This document shows, piece by piece, positions 17,164-27,100 of a stretch of DNA of 35,673 nucleotides. The stretch spans positions 1-35,673 of the forward strand of contig CABXUR010000007.1 of the NCBI GenBank assembly GCA_902515485.1, given 5' to 3'. Both the position numbers and the translations under genes were made by a program. Position 1 is the stretch's first letter. Every line of letters starts with the position of its first letter. The notes below the pieces were generated by a model. The model was not told the origin of the DNA. It did no database searches and saw only the letters and a program-made list of their open reading frames with translations. This stretch comes from an uncultured Pelagibacteraceae bacterium (GTDB lineage: Bacteria; Pseudomonadota; Alphaproteobacteria; Pelagibacterales; Pelagibacteraceae).

Positions 17164-17871
17164 ATGAATAAACAGATTATAGCTTTAATTGATGATGATA
17201 GAAATATTTTAACAAGTTTAAGTATTGCTCTTGAAAAAGAAGGCTTTAAAGTACAAACGTACATAGATGGTGAAAGTGCTTTGATTGGTCTTACCAGAAC
17301 TCCTCCTAATTTAGCTGTAATCGATATCAAGATGCCTAAAATGGATGGAGAGGAATTATTAAAAAAACTTAGAAAAAAAACTTCATTACCAGTGATTTTT
17401 TTAACATCAAAAGATGATGAAATTGATGAATTATTAGGTTTAAAATTGGGAGCCGACGATTTTGTAAAAAAATCTGGAGGTTTTTCGATTAAAGTTTTGA
17501 TTGAAAGAATTAGAGTTCAGTTAAGAAAAAATGATAACAATAACACATTAGAAGAAAATAAAAGCTTGATTGCACATGGCCGATTGAAATTGGATCCTTC
17601 TCAACTGGAATGTGAATGGAATGACAAACAATTACCCGATAAATTAACTACTACTGAATTTTTAATTGTCAAAGAATTAGCTAAAAGACCTGGTATTATT
17701 AAAGAAAGAGCTCAGTTAATGGATATTGCTTATAGAGAAGACACTGATATTGAGGATAGAACTATAGATAGTCATGTTAAAAGAATACGAAAAAAATTTA
17801 AAAAAGTTGACCCTGATTTTTCAGCTATTGAAACTAGATATGGTAGTGGATATAGATGGAATGTTAGCTAA
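17164..17871 (+). CDS. chvI: ChvI-like response regulator (OmpR/PhoB type)
   Basis: DNA-binding response regulator of the envelope/acid-sensing ChvG-ChvI system. It has 235 residues: receiver 1-118 with IDDDR at 9-13 and phosphoacceptor D54 in VIDIKMPKMDG, then a winged-helix output domain (about 138-235) with TTTEFLIVKELAKRPG and RTIDSHVKRIRKKF. The region after GADDF is odd. Where ChvI proteins usually read Lys-Pro-Phe-Ser, this one reads K103 S104 G105 G106 F107 S108, so the usual cis-proline is replaced and two residues are added. Its stop overlaps the chvG start by one base (TAATG). Adjacent ahcY supports the ChvI assignment over other OmpR-type regulators. Confidence 0.9.
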   Translation: MNKQIIALIDDDRNILTSLSIALEKEGFKVQTYIDGESALIGLTRTPPNLAVIDIKMPKMDGEELLKKLRKKTSLPVIFLTSKDDEIDELLGLKLGADDFVKKSGGFSIKVLIERIRVQLRKNDNNNTLEENKSLIAHGRLKLDPSQLECEWNDKQLPDKLTTTEFLIVKELAKRPGIIKERAQLMDIAYREDTDIEDRTIDSHVKRIRKKFKKVDPDFSAIETRYGSGYRWNVS

Positions 17872-19412
17872 TGTTTAGTAAATACTTAAAAAGTTTATCA
17901 ATTTTAAAAAAATTTCTATTCATAAATTTTATCATTTTTACAATTATTGGATTATTTACAATTATATATTTAAATAATATTCAGCCAAATTTAATAAAAA
18001 AAAAATCAATTAATCATACAAACATTATTAATAACACTGTCGATAATTTACTTAGATTGGAAGTAAAGTTCATCACTGAGGATATTAGAAAATTCTTATT
18101 TTCTACAAGATTTATTTTCCAAAATTTAGATAGAGTAATTTTTTTTGATAATGACCTTAATCTTATTGGAGACACAGATACATTAGATCTTGACCCAAGG
18201 GCTTTTTCAACAAGGTTAAATGATATTGAATTTGAAAGCTTGAATGAAAAAAATATTGATAAAGAAAATAAAAATAAAGATCAAGATAATGATAAGAAAA
18301 AATTTTTATCTTTTGAAATTATTTTAAAAAAATATGTAGATTCAGATAAATATGGAGCTCCCTCTACATTTGCACAAGAGAATTTTAATCAATTTAAGTT
18401 AACGACTATAAAAAATGTAACTAAGGAAGATTTAAATATTGGGTATATTTTAATTACTGAAAATGCAAATGATATTAAAGTTGCAATAGACGAACGAAAA
18501 GCATTTGTTATTAGGACAGCAATTTCAGTGGGTTTTGTAATCTTAATTTTTTCTTTTGTTTTAAGCAGATATTTTATTAAACCTATACAAAATTTAGTAA
18601 GTTATACAAAAATTATCAAAGAAAAAAGCCATGAAAAATTAAGTATTGATAACTTAAAAAATAGAAATGATGAATTGGGACTTCTATCTAATTCTTTAGA
18701 TGATATGACAACTGAACTTCAAAAAAGAGTAGCTCACGCAGAAAATTTTTCAACAGATCTTGTGCATGAAATTAGAAATCCTCTTGCATCATTGAAAAGT
18801 GCTTCTGAAATTTTAAAAGATACTAATAGTTCAGATCAAAGATTAAAATTATTAAATATTCTCAGTCATGATGTTCTTAGAATTGAAAGGCTAATTACAG
18901 ATTATTCTCAAATGTTAAAAGATGAAGTAGCATTAAGTAATGAAAAGATTAAGAAAATTAATGTTGAACCAATAATTGAATCTGTCGTAGACGACTTCAA
19001 CAGTATTTATAATGTCAAGAAAGGTATTAATATAAAATATAAAAATGATGGTAAGAAAGAGTATTTAATTAATGGTATAGAAAATAGAATTGAGCAAATA
19101 ATTGCAAATTTATTAGATAATTCCATCTCCTTTACCAAAAAAGGTGGAGAGATTTTAGTGGATGTCTCTATATCTACTGGTAATAAAATCACAGTTAAAA
19201 TTATTGATGAAGGTCAAGGGTTTAAAGAGAAAGATACGTCAAAAATATTTAATAGATTTTACAGTAACAGACCAGACAAATTTGGAGAACACTCAGGCCT
19301 AGGTTTAAATATTGTGAAAAATTTAGTTGATTTACATGATGGTAAAATTGTAGCATCAAACCGCCTCGATGGTGATGGCGCAATTATGGAAATTAGTTTT
19401 CCAACCTTGTAA
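17871..19412 (+). CDS. chvG: ChvG-like sensor histidine kinase
   Basis: Membrane sensor kinase partner of ChvI, 513 residues. The first membrane helix is at about 13-33, the periplasmic sensor region at 34-212, the second helix at 213-236, and a HAMP linker follows with FIKPIQNLVSYTKII. The phosphorylated histidine is H299 in STDLVHEIRNPLASL. The ATPase domain has N-box IIANLLDNSISF (410-421), DEGQGF (446-451) and HSGLGLNIVKNLV (474-486). The periplasmic part contains a Lys/Asp/Asn-rich low-complexity stretch near 125-145. It is translated directly after chvI. In rhizobia hprK and PTS genes follow; here ahcY comes next, after 42 nt. Confidence 0.92.
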   Translation: MFSKYLKSLSILKKFLFINFIIFTIIGLFTIIYLNNIQPNLIKKKSINHTNIINNTVDNLLRLEVKFITEDIRKFLFSTRFIFQNLDRVIFFDNDLNLIGDTDTLDLDPRAFSTRLNDIEFESLNEKNIDKENKNKDQDNDKKKFLSFEIILKKYVDSDKYGAPSTFAQENFNQFKLTTIKNVTKEDLNIGYILITENANDIKVAIDERKAFVIRTAISVGFVILIFSFVLSRYFIKPIQNLVSYTKIIKEKSHEKLSIDNLKNRNDELGLLSNSLDDMTTELQKRVAHAENFSTDLVHEIRNPLASLKSASEILKDTNSSDQRLKLLNILSHDVLRIERLITDYSQMLKDEVALSNEKIKKINVEPIIESVVDDFNSIYNVKKGINIKYKNDGKKEYLINGIENRIEQIIANLLDNSISFTKKGGEILVDVSISTGNKITVKIIDEGQGFKEKDTSKIFNRFYSNRPDKFGEHSGLGLNIVKNLVDLHDGKIVASNRLDGDGAIMEISFPTL

Positions 19413-19454
19413 TCTCTTATTGATTAATTAATACTTAGTTATATAAGTTTTCTC

Positions 19455-20741
19455 ATGGAAGATTTTAAAGTAAAAGATATATCGTCTGCTGAATTTGGCA
19501 GAAAAGAAATTTCAATTGCAGAAAGTGAAATGCCAGGTTTAATGGCATTAAGAGAGGAATATTCAGAGTCTAAACCTTTAAATGGAGCTAGAATTATTGG
19601 ATGCTTGCACATGACAATTCAAACCGCGGTACTTATAGAAACACTAGTTGCTCTAGGAGCTGACGTTAGATGGTCTTCTTGCAATATATTTTCAACACAA
19701 GACCATGCAGCTGCAGCAGTTGCTAAAGCTGGTGTACCAGTTTTTGCTTGGAAAGGTGAAACTGAAGAAGAATATTTATGGTGCATTAAACAAACTATAA
19801 TTGGAAAGTCAGATTGGAAACCAAATATGCTCTTAGATGATGGTGGTGATTTAACTGCAATTATGCACAATGAATATCAAGATCTTATGAAAGATATTAA
19901 AGGTGTTTCCGAAGAAACCACAACTGGAATAAAAGCTCTAAATAAAATGGAAAAAGATAACTCACTTTTAGTGCCAGCAATCAATGTAAATGACTCTGTA
20001 ACGAAATCAAAATTTGATAATTTGTATGGTTGTAGAGAAAGTTTAGTTGATGGAATTAGAAGAGCTACAGATGTTATGATGTCAGGAAAAATTGCTATTG
20101 TCGCAGGTTTTGGAGACGTAGGAAAAGGGAGTGCTGCATCATTAAGACAAAGTGGAGCAAGAGTTTTAGTCACAGAGGCTGATCCAATTTGTGCTCTTCA
20201 AGCTGCAATGGAAGGTTATGAAGTTGTTTTAATGGAAGAAGCTATTAGTCGAGCAGATATTGTTGTAACTGCAACTGGCAATAAAGACATAGTTACAGCT
20301 GATCATATGAGAGATATGAAAGATAGAGCAATTTTATGTAATATTGGTCATTTCGATAATGAAATACAAGTTGAAGCATTGAAAAATTACAAATGGACAG
20401 AGGTAAAACCACAAGTTCACGAAATAGAATTGCCAAGTAAAAAAAGAATTATTCTATTAGCAGAAGGAAGATTGGTAAATTTGGGTTGTGCCACTGGGCA
20501 TCCAAGTTTTGTAATGAGTGCTTCATTTACAAATCAAGTAATTGCTCAGATAGAGCTTTGGAATAATCATAAAAATTATGAAAACAAAGTATATGTTTTA
20601 CCAAAACATTTGGATGAAAAAGTTGCAACGCTTCATTTAAAAAAAGTTGGGGCTAAACTTACTAAATTATCGAAAGAACAAGCGGACTATATAAGTGTTG
20701 GGACAGAGGGTCCTTTCAAACCAGATGCCTATCGCTATTAA
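19455..20741 (+). CDS. ahcY: Adenosylhomocysteinase
   Basis: Splits S-adenosylhomocysteine into homocysteine and adenosine, removing the inhibitor made by SAM-dependent methyltransferases. It has 428 residues with the NAD-binding [10 protein letters not shown] at 218-227, the substrate-site [15 protein letters not shown] near 50, [11 protein letters not shown] near 80, and the conserved C-terminal PDAYRY. The protein is of the short form, without the roughly 40-residue insert found in many proteobacterial enzymes of about 465 residues. It follows chvG by 42 nt and its last 17 bases encode the start of tsaE in another frame. I see no SAH or SAM riboswitch in the short upstream gap. Confidence 0.97.
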   Translation: MEDFKVKDISSAEFGRKEISIAESEMPGLMALREEYSESKPLNGARIIGCLHMTIQTAVLIETLVALGADVRWSSCNIFSTQDHAAAAVAKAGVPVFAWKGETEEEYLWCIKQTIIGKSDWKPNMLLDDGGDLTAIMHNEYQDLMKDIKGVSEETTTGIKALNKMEKDNSLLVPAINVNDSVTKSKFDNLYGCRESLVDGIRRATDVMMSGKIAIVAGFGDVGKGSAASLRQSGARVLVTEADPICALQAAMEGYEVVLMEEAISRADIVVTATGNKDIVTADHMRDMKDRAILCNIGHFDNEIQVEALKNYKWTEVKPQVHEIELPSKKRIILLAEGRLVNLGCATGHPSFVMSASFTNQVIAQIELWNNHKNYENKVYVLPKHLDEKVATLHLKKVGAKLTKLSKEQADYISVGTEGPFKPDAYRY

Positions 20742-21180
20742 AAATAGCTTAATAGATATATCCTCAGAAGAGACGACTAAAGAATTAGCAAAAAATTTTT
20801 CTAATTATCTAAAAGGCGGTGAAGTAATTTTTTTATATGGAGAAATGGGGGTGGGCAAAACTACTTTTGTAAAATATTTGATTAATCAATTTCAAACAAA
20901 AAAAAAAATACAAACTACAGAAGTAACAAGTCCAACTTTTAACTTACTTAATGAGTATGAGGTAGATGATTTAATTATTAAACATTATGATTTATTTAGA
21001 TTAAAAGATGAATTTGAAGTAAAAAATTTAAATCTATTTGATAAAAATCAGAATGAAATAATTCTTATTGAGTGGCCTGAGTTAATTAGCAGAGGAAATT
21101 TCGAGAAGACTATAGATTTAATATTTAAATATGAAAATGAATTAAATAATAGATCTCTTAAAATTGATGGTTTAGATTGA
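20725..21180 (+). CDS. tsaE: tRNA threonylcarbamoyladenosine biosynthesis ATPase TsaE
   Basis: ATPase of the TsaB-TsaD-TsaE complex that installs t6A37 on ANN-decoding tRNAs. It has 151 residues with Walker [11 protein letters not shown] at 39-48, the following [11 protein letters not shown] near 68-78, and HYDLFRL and IEWPEL near the C-terminus, all family hallmarks. I take the ATG at 20725, which lies within the last 17 nt of ahcY; a GTG at 20695 would add ten residues that do not resemble the family. The next gene starts 9 nt downstream. Confidence 0.93.
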   Translation: MPIAIKNSLIDISSEETTKELAKNFSNYLKGGEVIFLYGEMGVGKTTFVKYLINQFQTKKKIQTTEVTSPTFNLLNEYEVDDLIIKHYDLFRLKDEFEVKNLNLFDKNQNEIILIEWPELISRGNFEKTIDLIFKYENELNNRSLKIDGLD

Positions 21181-21189
21181 TTTTTTAAT

Positions 21190-22140
21190 ATGAAACTTTC
21201 AAAAGATTTTAAAGAAATTAAAGGAGATGCTTCTTTTAGAAAATTTTACAGAAACACCAAAAAAAATTCAATTATAGTATTTGCAAACAAAGAAAAAATT
21301 AAAAATTTATTAATTTATGACTCAATTAATAAAATCTTAATTAAAAATAAAATAATAGCTCCTAAACTACTAAGTCAAAATTATAAAAAAAATTATATTG
21401 AAATACAGGATTTAGGAAAAAAAACTATCTATCAAATATTTTCAAGAAATAGAAATAATCAATATTTAATATTTAAAAAAGTAATTAATACTTTAAATAG
21501 AATTCAATTAATTAAAGATAAAAAAATCAAAAATTTCAGAAATAAATTTTACCTGATTAATGATTATAAAAGTAAGATTTTGTTAGACGAGTCAAAGTTA
21601 TTTAGTTATTGGTATGTTCCAAAAAAATTAAATAAAAAAAAAATCAAGACTTTTAACAGCAAATTTTATAAAGAAATTAAGCTATTATTATTAAATTTAA
21701 ATTTTAAAAATAATACTTTTGTTCATAGAGATTTTCATGTTTCAAACCTAATCATAAACTTTAAAAATCAAATCGGATTAATTGATAATCAAGACGCTCT
21801 TTTTGGAAACAAAGCCTACGATTTAGCCTCTTTAATTGATGATGTTAGATACAAAACACCTAATTCATTAAAAGACAAAGTTTACAAATATTATTTAAAA
21901 ACTAATAAACAAATTGATGCAGATAAATTCAAGAACGATTTTGATATTTTGTCAGTTCTTAGAAATCTAAAGATTATCGGAATATTCATGAGACTAGCAG
22001 AAAGAGATAAAAAAAGAAAATATTTAAAGCTTATTCCATATGCCTGGAAGATGATTGATAACAGGTTAAGTAAAAACAAAGACTTAAATAATTTGAAGTT
22101 GTTATTAGCATCAAATTTTCCTAACTTTATTAATAAGTAA
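21190..22140 (+). CDS. amgK: Aminoglycoside-phosphotransferase-fold sugar kinase, AmgK-like
   Basis: Likely anomeric kinase that phosphorylates N-acetylmuramate (and GlcNAc) at C1 in cell-wall recycling. It has 316 residues. The kinase loop FVHRDFHVSNLI puts the catalytic aspartate at D181, with N186, and the metal-binding aspartate is D199 in GLIDNQDALFG, followed by AYDLASLIDD. The N-terminus GDASFRKFYR matches the AmgK-type nucleotide loop. Identity is strengthened by murU one base downstream and tsaE upstream, an order seen in other alphaproteobacteria. The coding sequence is extremely AT-rich and the protein unusually Lys/Asn/Ile rich, so overall similarity to characterised AmgK would be low. 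Confidence 0.8.
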   Translation: MKLSKDFKEIKGDASFRKFYRNTKKNSIIVFANKEKIKNLLIYDSINKILIKNKIIAPKLLSQNYKKNYIEIQDLGKKTIYQIFSRNRNNQYLIFKKVINTLNRIQLIKDKKIKNFRNKFYLINDYKSKILLDESKLFSYWYVPKKLNKKKIKTFNSKFYKEIKLLLLNLNFKNNTFVHRDFHVSNLIINFKNQIGLIDNQDALFGNKAYDLASLIDDVRYKTPNSLKDKVYKYYLKTNKQIDADKFKNDFDILSVLRNLKIIGIFMRLAERDKKRKYLKLIPYAWKMIDNRLSKNKDLNNLKLLLASNFPNFINK

Positions 22141-22141
22141 A

Positions 22142-22831
22142 ATGAGAATTAATACAGCTTTTATTTTATGTGCAGGATTTGGTAAAAGATTAAATCCGTT
22201 AACACTAGAAACACCCAAACCTCTAATCAAATTAAACAATATTACAGTACTTGAAACTTGTATTAATCTAATTGAAAATTTAGGTATACAACAAATTATT
22301 CTTAATACTTTTTATTTAAAAGATCAAATTCATGACTTTATAAATCATAAAAAATTTAATTCTAAAATTACAATTATTGATGATGGAGAGAATATTCTTG
22401 ATACAGGAGGTGGCATAAGCAATATGATGAAACATACAAATGAAGAAAATGTTTTAATATTTAATCCAGACACAATATGGGAAAAAAATTATTCAAATGA
22501 AATTATTGAAATGGAAGATATATATTTTTCAAAAAAAATTAAAAATATACTTTTACTAGTAAAAAAAGAATTAAGTTTTGATAAAAATTTAAATGGAGAT
22601 TTTGATATAAAAGAAAATTTGATTATAAAAAATAATCAGCGAAAATTTATTTATACAGGATGCCAAATCATGAATAAAAAACTTCTTTCTAAATATAAAG
22701 ATAAAAAATTTTCTATAACAAATGTATGGAATGATCTAATTGAAAAAAAAGAATTATTTGGCTTTGAGACTAATAATAATTTTTATCATTTAACTGATCT
22801 CGAAACTTTTAGAAAACTAAAAGGTCTTTAG
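22142..22831 (+). CDS. murU: Nucleotidyltransferase, MurU-like (MurNAc-1-phosphate uridylyltransferase)
   Basis: Probably converts MurNAc-1-phosphate and UTP to UDP-MurNAc, the step after AmgK, bypassing de novo MurA/MurB. It has 229 residues, near the family length. The nucleotide-binding signature LCAGFGKRLNPLTLETPKPLIKL is at residues 9-31. GGGISNM and the metal-site FNPDTIW follow. It begins one base after the amgK stop. Its 3' end overlaps the convergent gpmA by 23 nt. Other sugar-phosphate nucleotidyltransferases share the fold, so the substrate call rests largely on the amgK neighbour. Confidence 0.82.
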   Translation: MRINTAFILCAGFGKRLNPLTLETPKPLIKLNNITVLETCINLIENLGIQQIILNTFYLKDQIHDFINHKKFNSKITIIDDGENILDTGGGISNMMKHTNEENVLIFNPDTIWEKNYSNEIIEMEDIYFSKKIKNILLLVKKELSFDKNLNGDFDIKENLIIKNNQRKFIYTGCQIMNKKLLSKYKDKKFSITNVWNDLIEKKELFGFETNNNFYHLTDLETFRKLKGL

Positions 22832-23522
22832 CTCTTTCTTTGTCTAAGTATTTGCAATCTGTAATTTTATTTTCTTTATCTAAATTTATTAATAGTGGAT
22901 TTCCGGTTGGAATCTCTAATTTAGATATTTGATTTTCATCTAATTTAAATAAGTACTTGCATAATGCTCTAATAGAATTTCCATGTGCAGAAATTAAAAT
23001 ATTATTTTTTGAAATTTCATTTTCAATTTCTTGTTTAAAAAACTCTAATACTCTTTCATAAGTATCTTTAAGTGACTCTGTGTCTGGAATTTTATCAATT
23101 GGTATATCTTTGTAAGCATCAATATTGATAGGATGGTGAGGATTTTTTTTATCTAATGGGTCTGGTCGTAAATCCCACGAACGTCTAAATCGATGAACTT
23201 TTTCTTCACCAAGTTTTAATTTCATTTCATCTTTATTTAAACCTGTCAGGGATCCATAGTGTCGTTCATTTAATTGCCAAGCTTCTTTTGAAACTTTTGT
23301 ATCTTGCAGTGTTTGTTTTATTAATTTTAAGGTATTTTTTGCTCTTAATTGATAAGATGAATAATAAATATCAATATTTATATCTTTCGTTTTTATCAGT
23401 TCACCAGCTTTAATAGCTTCAGATTTACCATTTTCAGTCAAGTCTACATCAACCCAACCTGTGAATTTTTTTTCAAGATTCCATATACTTTGGCCATGTC
23501 TTACTAAAATTAAATAACTCAT
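22809..23522 (-). CDS. gpmA: 2,3-bisphosphoglycerate-dependent phosphoglycerate mutase
   Basis: Interconverts 3- and 2-phosphoglycerate in glycolysis and gluconeogenesis. It has 237 residues. The phosphorylated histidine is H9 in LILVRHGQSIWN, followed by FTGWVDVDLTENG, the conserved RAKNTL and LNERHYGSLTGLNK segments, the RRSWDLRPDPL loop, and the second histidine in ISAHGNSIRALCKYL. These place it with the dPGM type and not with broad-specificity histidine phosphatases. It stands alone on the minus strand between murU and the lipoprotein gene, overlapping the murU 3' end by 23 nt. Confidence 0.95.
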   Translation of the reverse strand: MSYLILVRHGQSIWNLEKKFTGWVDVDLTENGKSEAIKAGELIKTKDINIDIYYSSYQLRAKNTLKLIKQTLQDTKVSKEAWQLNERHYGSLTGLNKDEMKLKLGEEKVHRFRRSWDLRPDPLDKKNPHHPINIDAYKDIPIDKIPDTESLKDTYERVLEFFKQEIENEISKNNILISAHGNSIRALCKYLFKLDENQISKLEIPTGNPLLINLDKENKITDCKYLDKERAKDLLVF

Positions 23523-23572
23523 TTGTTAATCTTTTAATTTAATTTATAAAATATAACTACTAATAAAATTAT

Positions 23573-24172
23573 ATGAAAATTTTTAGAATTAACTTATTTT
23601 TCATAATATTATTTTTAATTTCAGCTTGTTCTTCGGTACCATCAAACACATCAAATAGTTGTTCAATATTTAATGAAAGATATTTATGGTTTAAACATGC
23701 TAATAAATCAGAAAAAAAATGGGGAACCCCTGTTTATTTACAGCTCGCTATTATTAAAATGGAGTCAGATTTTGATTGGCTTGCTAAACCTCCTAGACAA
23801 AAACTTTTTAAAGTAATTCCTTATAAAAGACCCTCAAGTTCATTTGGTTATTCTCAAGCAGTTAATGGCACCTGGGAACAATATAAAAAAGAAACAGGAA
23901 ATAAGCTTGCAGTAAGAACTAGGTTTAAAGATAGTGTTGATTTCATTGGATGGTATACTAATAAATCAAGCTCTATTTTAAAAATTTCTAAAACTGATGC
24001 TTTTAAACAGTATGTTGCTTATCATGAAGGGTGGGGAAATTATAAATATTATAAAAAAAATAAAAAGATTATTAATCTAGCAAAAAGAGTTGAGAAACAA
24101 TCTAATGTTTATAAAAATCAACTAAAAGAATGTAGTAGCTCGTTAAGTACAAATAAATATATTATTTTTTAG
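23573..24172 (+). CDS. Lytic-transglycosylase-like (SLT domain) lipoprotein
   Basis: Predicted lipoprotein of 199 residues. The signal peptide ends in the lipobox LISAC with the acylated cysteine at C19. The lysozyme-like domain has the probable catalytic glutamate E64 in QLAIIKMESDFDW, then SSFGYSQAVNGTWEQYK and YVAYHEGWGNYKYY, as in SLT transglycosylases that cut peptidoglycan and release 1,6-anhydro-MurNAc products. The membrane target (inner or outer) is not certain. It is divergent from gpmA, and its stop overlaps the convergent RND pump gene by 11 nt. Its position 0.7 kb from amgK-murU fits a role in wall turnover, but this is inference. Confidence 0.83.
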   Translation: MKIFRINLFFIILFLISACSSVPSNTSNSCSIFNERYLWFKHANKSEKKWGTPVYLQLAIIKMESDFDWLAKPPRQKLFKVIPYKRPSSSFGYSQAVNGTWEQYKKETGNKLAVRTRFKDSVDFIGWYTNKSSSILKISKTDAFKQYVAYHEGWGNYKYYKKNKKIINLAKRVEKQSNVYKNQLKECSSSLSTNKYIIF

Positions 24173-27100
24173 ATAATTCTTTTTTTAACTCTAAATCAAC
24201 CGAGTCTATTCTTTTTGTATTTTTAGCGAGTGTTAAATACATTGTTGGAGTTACATAGAGTGTAAAGAAAGTAGAAATTATCATCCCCCCAAGTATAGTT
24301 GCTCCCACAGCCAATCTAGAAGCTTCACCAGCACCTGGTCCAATATTTCCTATCACCAAAGGTAACATTGCTATCATGGTACTTATAGATGTCATCATAA
24401 TGGGTCTAAATCTTAATTCACAAGCCTCTTTGACTGAGTCTTCTATTTTTTTTCCAGTGGTTCTTATTTGATTTGTATAATCTACTATCAAAATACTGTT
24501 TTTTGTTGAGATACCTATCAGAATTACCAAAGCAATTTGAGAAAATATATTTATTGAACTATTTAAGAATAAAATAAATACCAGTCCTCCAAAAACAGCC
24601 AATGGTACAGTTAGCATAATTATAAATGGATGAATAAATGAGTTAAACGTAGCAGCCATTACTAAATAAGCAGTTAGTAAACCAAGGGTAAAAATTATAT
24701 AAAGTTCATTTGTTGTTTCTTTAACTTCCTCAGACTCACCTTTCCAAGTAATTTGATTAGTAGGTGCTACTTCTGCCATTATATTTTCCATATATTCAAT
24801 TGCCTCAAATAAAGAATAATTTTCATTTATATTTGCAGAAATGGTTACAGCTCTTTGTCTATCATATCTTGCTAATACTTTTGCTGAGCCTTCTTCTCTT
24901 AGGTCCACTAAGTTTGATAATGAAATTAATTCTCCAGTTATGTTAGATCTTACAAAAAGTTTACTTAAACTATCTTTATCTTTTCTATCAAATAAATATT
25001 GTTGAAGAATAATCGGATATTCTTTACCCAGTTTATTAAACGTAGTAACTTTTTTACCACCATATAGTGTCTCTAATGTTTGGCCAATAGATTTAGTTGA
25101 TATTCCTAAATCTTTAGCTTTATTTTTATTGATAACTAATTTTACTTCTGGTTTGTTTCTATTATAGTCTGACTCAATTCTAGATAGTCCTCTATTTCTT
25201 CTAAGTTTACTAATCACTTCATTTTGAATACTTTCTAGTTCTTCATATGTACTTCCCAAAATTACCATTTGAACTGGTTTATTATAATTAGATACCCTTA
25301 TGGATTGGGGTGAAATTGGAAATGCTAAAGTTTGAGGCACAGTTACTATTTTACCTATAGCCTCTCGCATTATTGTCATTGCATCCTTTTCCCGTTTTTT
25401 CCAGTCTTCAAGTAAAGCAATAATAATAAAACTATTAAATGAATTTGCAGAGCTTCCAAATCCTGGGACTCTCATTATAAATTTTTCATAAGGACTATTC
25501 TCAGCTTGAAGCAATGGTAGCAATCTCTTTTCTACTACCTGAGCTTTTTCTTGTGTGTAATCAAAAGAACTTCCTTCATCAGTAAATCCAATAACTAAAT
25601 AAACACCCCTGTCTTCTTTTGGAAGAAGTTCTTTGGTTGTGTACATGAATAAAGCAACAGATCCTGCAATAATTAAAATAATGAAGGTTATTATCGTTTT
25701 CTTTTTATTTAACCAATAATCTAATGTTTCTCTATAAAAATTAGAAAAACCTTGAAAAAAAACATTAAATTTTCTAACAAAAAAACCAGAGCTTGTTTTT
25801 TTATTTAGAAACTTGCTTCCTAGCATTGGTGAAAGTGTTAATGCAACAAATGATGAGACAACTATAGAAAAAGATAAAGCTATAGCAGTTTCTCTAAATA
25901 AAGTTCCAGATATTCCTTTAATAAAAATTAATGGAATGAAAACAGCAAGTAAAATTAAAGTTGTTGCAATTATCGCAAAGGTAATTTGTTTAGATCCATT
26001 ATATGCAGCAATCAATGGACTTTCTCCATTTTCTATTCTTCTATATATTGCATCAGTCATAATAACAGAGTCATCAGTGATAATTCCAATTGCAAGTATA
26101 AAACTAAGAAGTACAAAAATATTTATTGACAAATCAAATAGATAAATACCTAAAAATGATGCTATTAAGCTCACCGGTAGCGCTACAGCAGGAACAATAA
26201 CTGCTTTTATATTTCCCAAAAATAAATAAATTATTATTACTACTAAAACAAACGCAATTGCTAAAGTTTTATAAACTTCATCTATAGCTGTTTTAACATA
26301 TGTCGCTCTATTAAATGAAACATCTAGTTTTAAACTATCAGGTAAAGTTTTTCTAACTTCTTTAATTTTTTTTTGAATTTCATTTGATAGTTCAACTGTT
26401 GAGGCACCACTTTTTGCGTATATCCCTATACCAACTGTTTTTTGATTCAAATTATTTTTACTTTGAGATTTAAATAATGTCTTTTCAGAAACAGGACCCA
26501 ATTCTACATTTGCAACATCTGATAATCTTACAATTTTATCTTTTGTTTTTTTAATTGGTAAAAATTTTAATTCATCAATATTTGTATAAGATTTATCTAA
26601 GTTAATTGTTAAATCTATATTATCTGCTTCTAAAGTCCCTGCAGGCAAGCTTATATTCTCATTTCTTAGTGCATTTTCGACTTCTTGAATAGTCATATCA
26701 TTTGCAGCTAATTTAATAGGATCAATCCAAACTCTTACACTTAGTTCTCTAAGTCCTCCAAGTAGAATTCTTCCAACACCTTTTACACTTGAAAAAGCAT
26801 CAACTAAATATCTATCTGCATAATCACCAAGTTCTAAATCAGACCATGTTAATGAAGAAACTGAAAGCCACATTGTTGTAGTGAAACCAGCTGCTTGTTT
26901 TAATATTTGTGGGGCATCTGCTTCTGAGGGAAGAGCATCTACTATTCTTGCTACTCTTTCTCTTATATCATTTGCAGCATCATCAAGTTCAATATCTGTA
27001 TCAAACTCTATCTTAATACTACTTCTTCCATTTTCAGATTTAGAGTCGATATTCTTAATCCCTTCAGCACCTCCTATGACATCCTCTATTACTTGAGTTA

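Noticed and set aside
19413-19454. SAM or SAH riboswitch ahead of ahcY
   Set aside because: The 42-nt gap is too short and has none of the conserved cores.
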